The notes under the pieces are model-generated. The model was not told the origin of the DNA and ran no database searches. It was given only the letters and a program-made list of their open reading frames with translations. From NCBI RefSeq assembly GCF_000314005.1, contig NZ_JH980292.1, positions 62,001 through 126,000 of the forward strand: a stretch of 64,000 bases of DNA. The letters run 5' to 3'. Below, piece by piece: positions 62,448-64,000 of this stretch. The position numbers and the translations under genes were made by a program. Every line of letters begins with the position of its first letter. The stretch's first letter is position 1. This stretch comes from Spirulina subsalsa PCC 9445 (GTDB lineage Bacteria > Cyanobacteriota > Cyanobacteriia > Cyanobacteriales > Spirulinaceae).

Positions 62448-64000
62448 TTACAAAAAATCAGAGCGCCACACCTGCATAGCTCTTTTGGCTAAGTCTCTCT
62501 GTCTGGTTGTTAGGGCATGGGGAGTCCATTCTTCCGCCTGTATCGTTTGGGTTAGTTTATACACACTCTGCTGATAAACTTCCCGCTTAGTGGGATAAAT
62601 CTCATTGCCCACTTGCCGATTCAAATGAGGCTCTAAAAGGGTCAAGTTTCCAAGGCGATAAACCATTTCTTCCATTTGGCTATCTGTGAAGTTTTCCCGC
62701 CAGTTATTACTAGGGGATTCAGGCAAAATATGTTCAAGGGAAAAACTATCTTCGTTCACTTGAATCTGGGATAAGTCCTGCTCAAGTTTGCCTAAAATAT
62801 AACGCACTAATTTCTTTTTCTGTCCTTTAGTCGAAATGGAGAGTAAAGAAAAGTCCTGTCTAAACTTTTCATCAGAAACATAGAGTGAACTAACCTGATC
62901 AAAAACCTGTTTAGAAGTTTTTATTTCACCTTGATTAATCCCAATGGCTACTTTATTGTAAAGGCGTTCTAGTTCATTAGGGTTTAGGCGGCTAACCACA
63001 GTATAACGAAAAGATAGTACACAGACAAGCTTTAATAGGCGAGTAAAATCAGACGGTGAGAACTGTTTGTATGCCACAAATAAGCTGGGATAAGCTTGTT
63101 TTACTCTAAATAGTTCAAGTTCGCGAATATAGGGCTGGTTTTGCGGTGTATCTCGCCAGAATTCATCCTGAGAATTACTCAGCGCAAGGAAAAGGGTGCT
63201 GTAGTCTTCAAGTTCATCGAGTAAGTCAAAGGCTTTTTGCCGATTGTTGACGGATTCACGCACTATTTTAAATAGTCTTTCTCGTCTCACTCTAGATTGT
63301 GTAATACTCAAATAATAACGGAGGAATTCAGGAAATTTCTCCATCTGCACAGTATTAATAATTCTCCTCCATTGTCTCTGGGCTTCCTGTAAGTCATCTG
63401 GTCCTTCAAACAGAGAAAACAAGTAATTTTTCAGTAAATCGGTTGAGCTGAGTTCTGTTCCTCTAGAATTTAAGGTTTCAAAGACTGTATAAGCATTAAA
63501 TTCATCTTCAACGTTAATCTGAATAAAAAGCAGCCTTTTGGCAATCGTATCGGTTAGGAATTCAGCTAGTTTTTCTCCACTCTGCACAATGGATTCTAGT
63601 TCTTCTAAATGATCACAGAAATAGTCGAAGGCATTCCAGAGTAGTTGGTTGGATTTAGAGAGAGCGCGAGGGTTTAAGGGCTTCCTGAGATTAATTAAGT
63701 TACTTTGATAAAATTCATTGTTGTTTTCATTTAATATAATTTTGCTGGAATAGCGCAGAGAGCGCGGATCTTTATCACTTAAATAATTTCGTCTTAAAAT
63801 TTCTTGCCGCTCTTGATTCTCGTCCTTTTGCTGTTCTCGATTTACTAAGTTTTGGATTTTCTCAAGGACAGCAATGGCTATAATACTGAGAGTAGCTAAC
63901 CTCTGTTGTCCATCAATGATGGTAAACTGTTTGTCTGAGGTTCTGGAGTTTTGTAATACCACGGCTCCCATATAATGGCTAGCATCAGGGTTACTATGAA
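62448..64000 (-). CDS. GmrSD-type (DUF262-DUF1524) protein, partial
   Basis: The gene runs off the right edge; at least 516 residues are visible. The DUF262 N-terminal part shows FTIIDGQQRLATLSII and FETLNSRGTELSSTDLLKN. The C-terminal DUF1524 HNH part shows FSLEHILPESP, RLGNLTLLE and NRQVGNEIYPTKR. GmrSD/BrxU-type proteins are NTP-dependent type IV restriction enzymes that cut modified phage DNA. The start lies beyond 64000; the frame is still open at the edge, so the ATG at 63971 is internal. It is the third defence gene type in this block, next to a restriction-modification system. Confidence 0.87.
   Translation of the reverse strand, partial: HSNPDASHYMGAVVLQNSRTSDKQFTIIDGQQRLATLSIIAIAVLEKIQNLVNREQQKDENQERQEILRRNYLSDKDPRSLRYSSKIILNENNNEFYQSNLINLRKPLNPRALSKSNQLLWNAFDYFCDHLEELESIVQSGEKLAEFLTDTIAKRLLFIQINVEDEFNAYTVFETLNSRGTELSSTDLLKNYLFSLFEGPDDLQEAQRQWRRIINTVQMEKFPEFLRYYLSITQSRVRRERLFKIVRESVNNRQKAFDLLDELEDYSTLFLALSNSQDEFWRDTPQNQPYIRELELFRVKQAYPSLFVAYKQFSPSDFTRLLKLVCVLSFRYTVVSRLNPNELERLYNKVAIGINQGEIKTSKQVFDQVSSLYVSDEKFRQDFSLLSISTKGQKKKLVRYILGKLEQDLSQIQVNEDSFSLEHILPESPSNNWRENFTDSQMEEMVYRLGNLTLLEPHLNRQVGNEIYPTKREVYQQSVYKLTQTIQAEEWTPHALTTRQRDLAKRAMQVWRSDFL

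Overview
The window is chromosomal DNA of a cyanobacterium, most likely a filamentous, motile, non-model species. The evidence is frequent HIP1 octamers (GCGATCGC), a light-dependent protochlorophyllide reductase gene (por), a hormogonium polysaccharide (hps) gene block, TPR-CHAT genes, and many 7-bp GGGAGTC short tandem repeats of the kind that litter filamentous cyanobacterial genomes. The genus cannot be fixed from the sequence alone.

Layout. 1-6.0 kb is an accessory block: a giant TPR-CHAT (caspase-like) gene broken by two +1 frameshifts, a small gene, a frameshifted HNH endonuclease, nine 70-bp hairpin repeats, and a dead Phd/PIN toxin-antitoxin pair. 6.0-7.1 kb is a retropepsin-like exported protein. 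7.2-16.4 kb, all on the minus strand, is an hps operon: hpsA, hpsB, hpsC and two more pseudopilins, whose gaps are filled with short tandem repeats. 17.5-20.9 kb has a secreted metzincin-type metalloprotease and moaE. 20.9-21.9 kb holds two converging tnpB remnants. 21.9-38.0 kb is mostly housekeeping and signalling: YdcF, a peptidoglycan-binding membrane protein, a histidine kinase, an AstE/AspA deacylase, an EF-G paralogue, a TPR protein, a diguanylate cyclase, a small lipoprotein, an AtzE/AtzG-like amidohydrolase pair, a PP2C phosphatase and an HtrA protease. 38.1-39.3 kb holds remnants of an AAA ATPase/DUF3226 pair, cut off by a repeat module. 39.4-44.8 kb has a nucleotidyltransferase, a JmjC oxygenase, dnaG and a dienelactone hydrolase. 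44.9-46.8 kb is an intact two-gene AAA ATPase + TOPRIM module with the architecture of OLD/PARIS-like defence systems. 46.8-54.3 kb has a GGDEF-EAL protein, small genes, prfC, a Nif11-like gene and ndk. 54.3-55.8 kb is a frameshifted IS200/IS605-type tnpB element just upstream of por. 57.2-60.1 kb has a methyltransferase, surE and aroE. 60.1-64 kb is a defence block: cytosine-5 methyltransferase, convergent HNH restriction enzyme with a C-protein regulator and operator, and the start of a GmrSD/DUF262-DUF1524 gene that runs off the window.

How it fits together. The hps block (pseudopilins plus HpsA) would support gliding and polysaccharide secretion, alongside two cyclic-di-GMP enzymes. Defence genes occur in at least three separate places: TPR-CHAT/HNH, AAA-TOPRIM, and R-M/GmrSD. 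Several are decayed, and four frameshifts lie in or beside homopolymer runs, so either real decay or sequencing indels must be considered. The R-M cassette is bracketed by a perfect 50-bp direct repeat, which points to recent insertion next to aroE.
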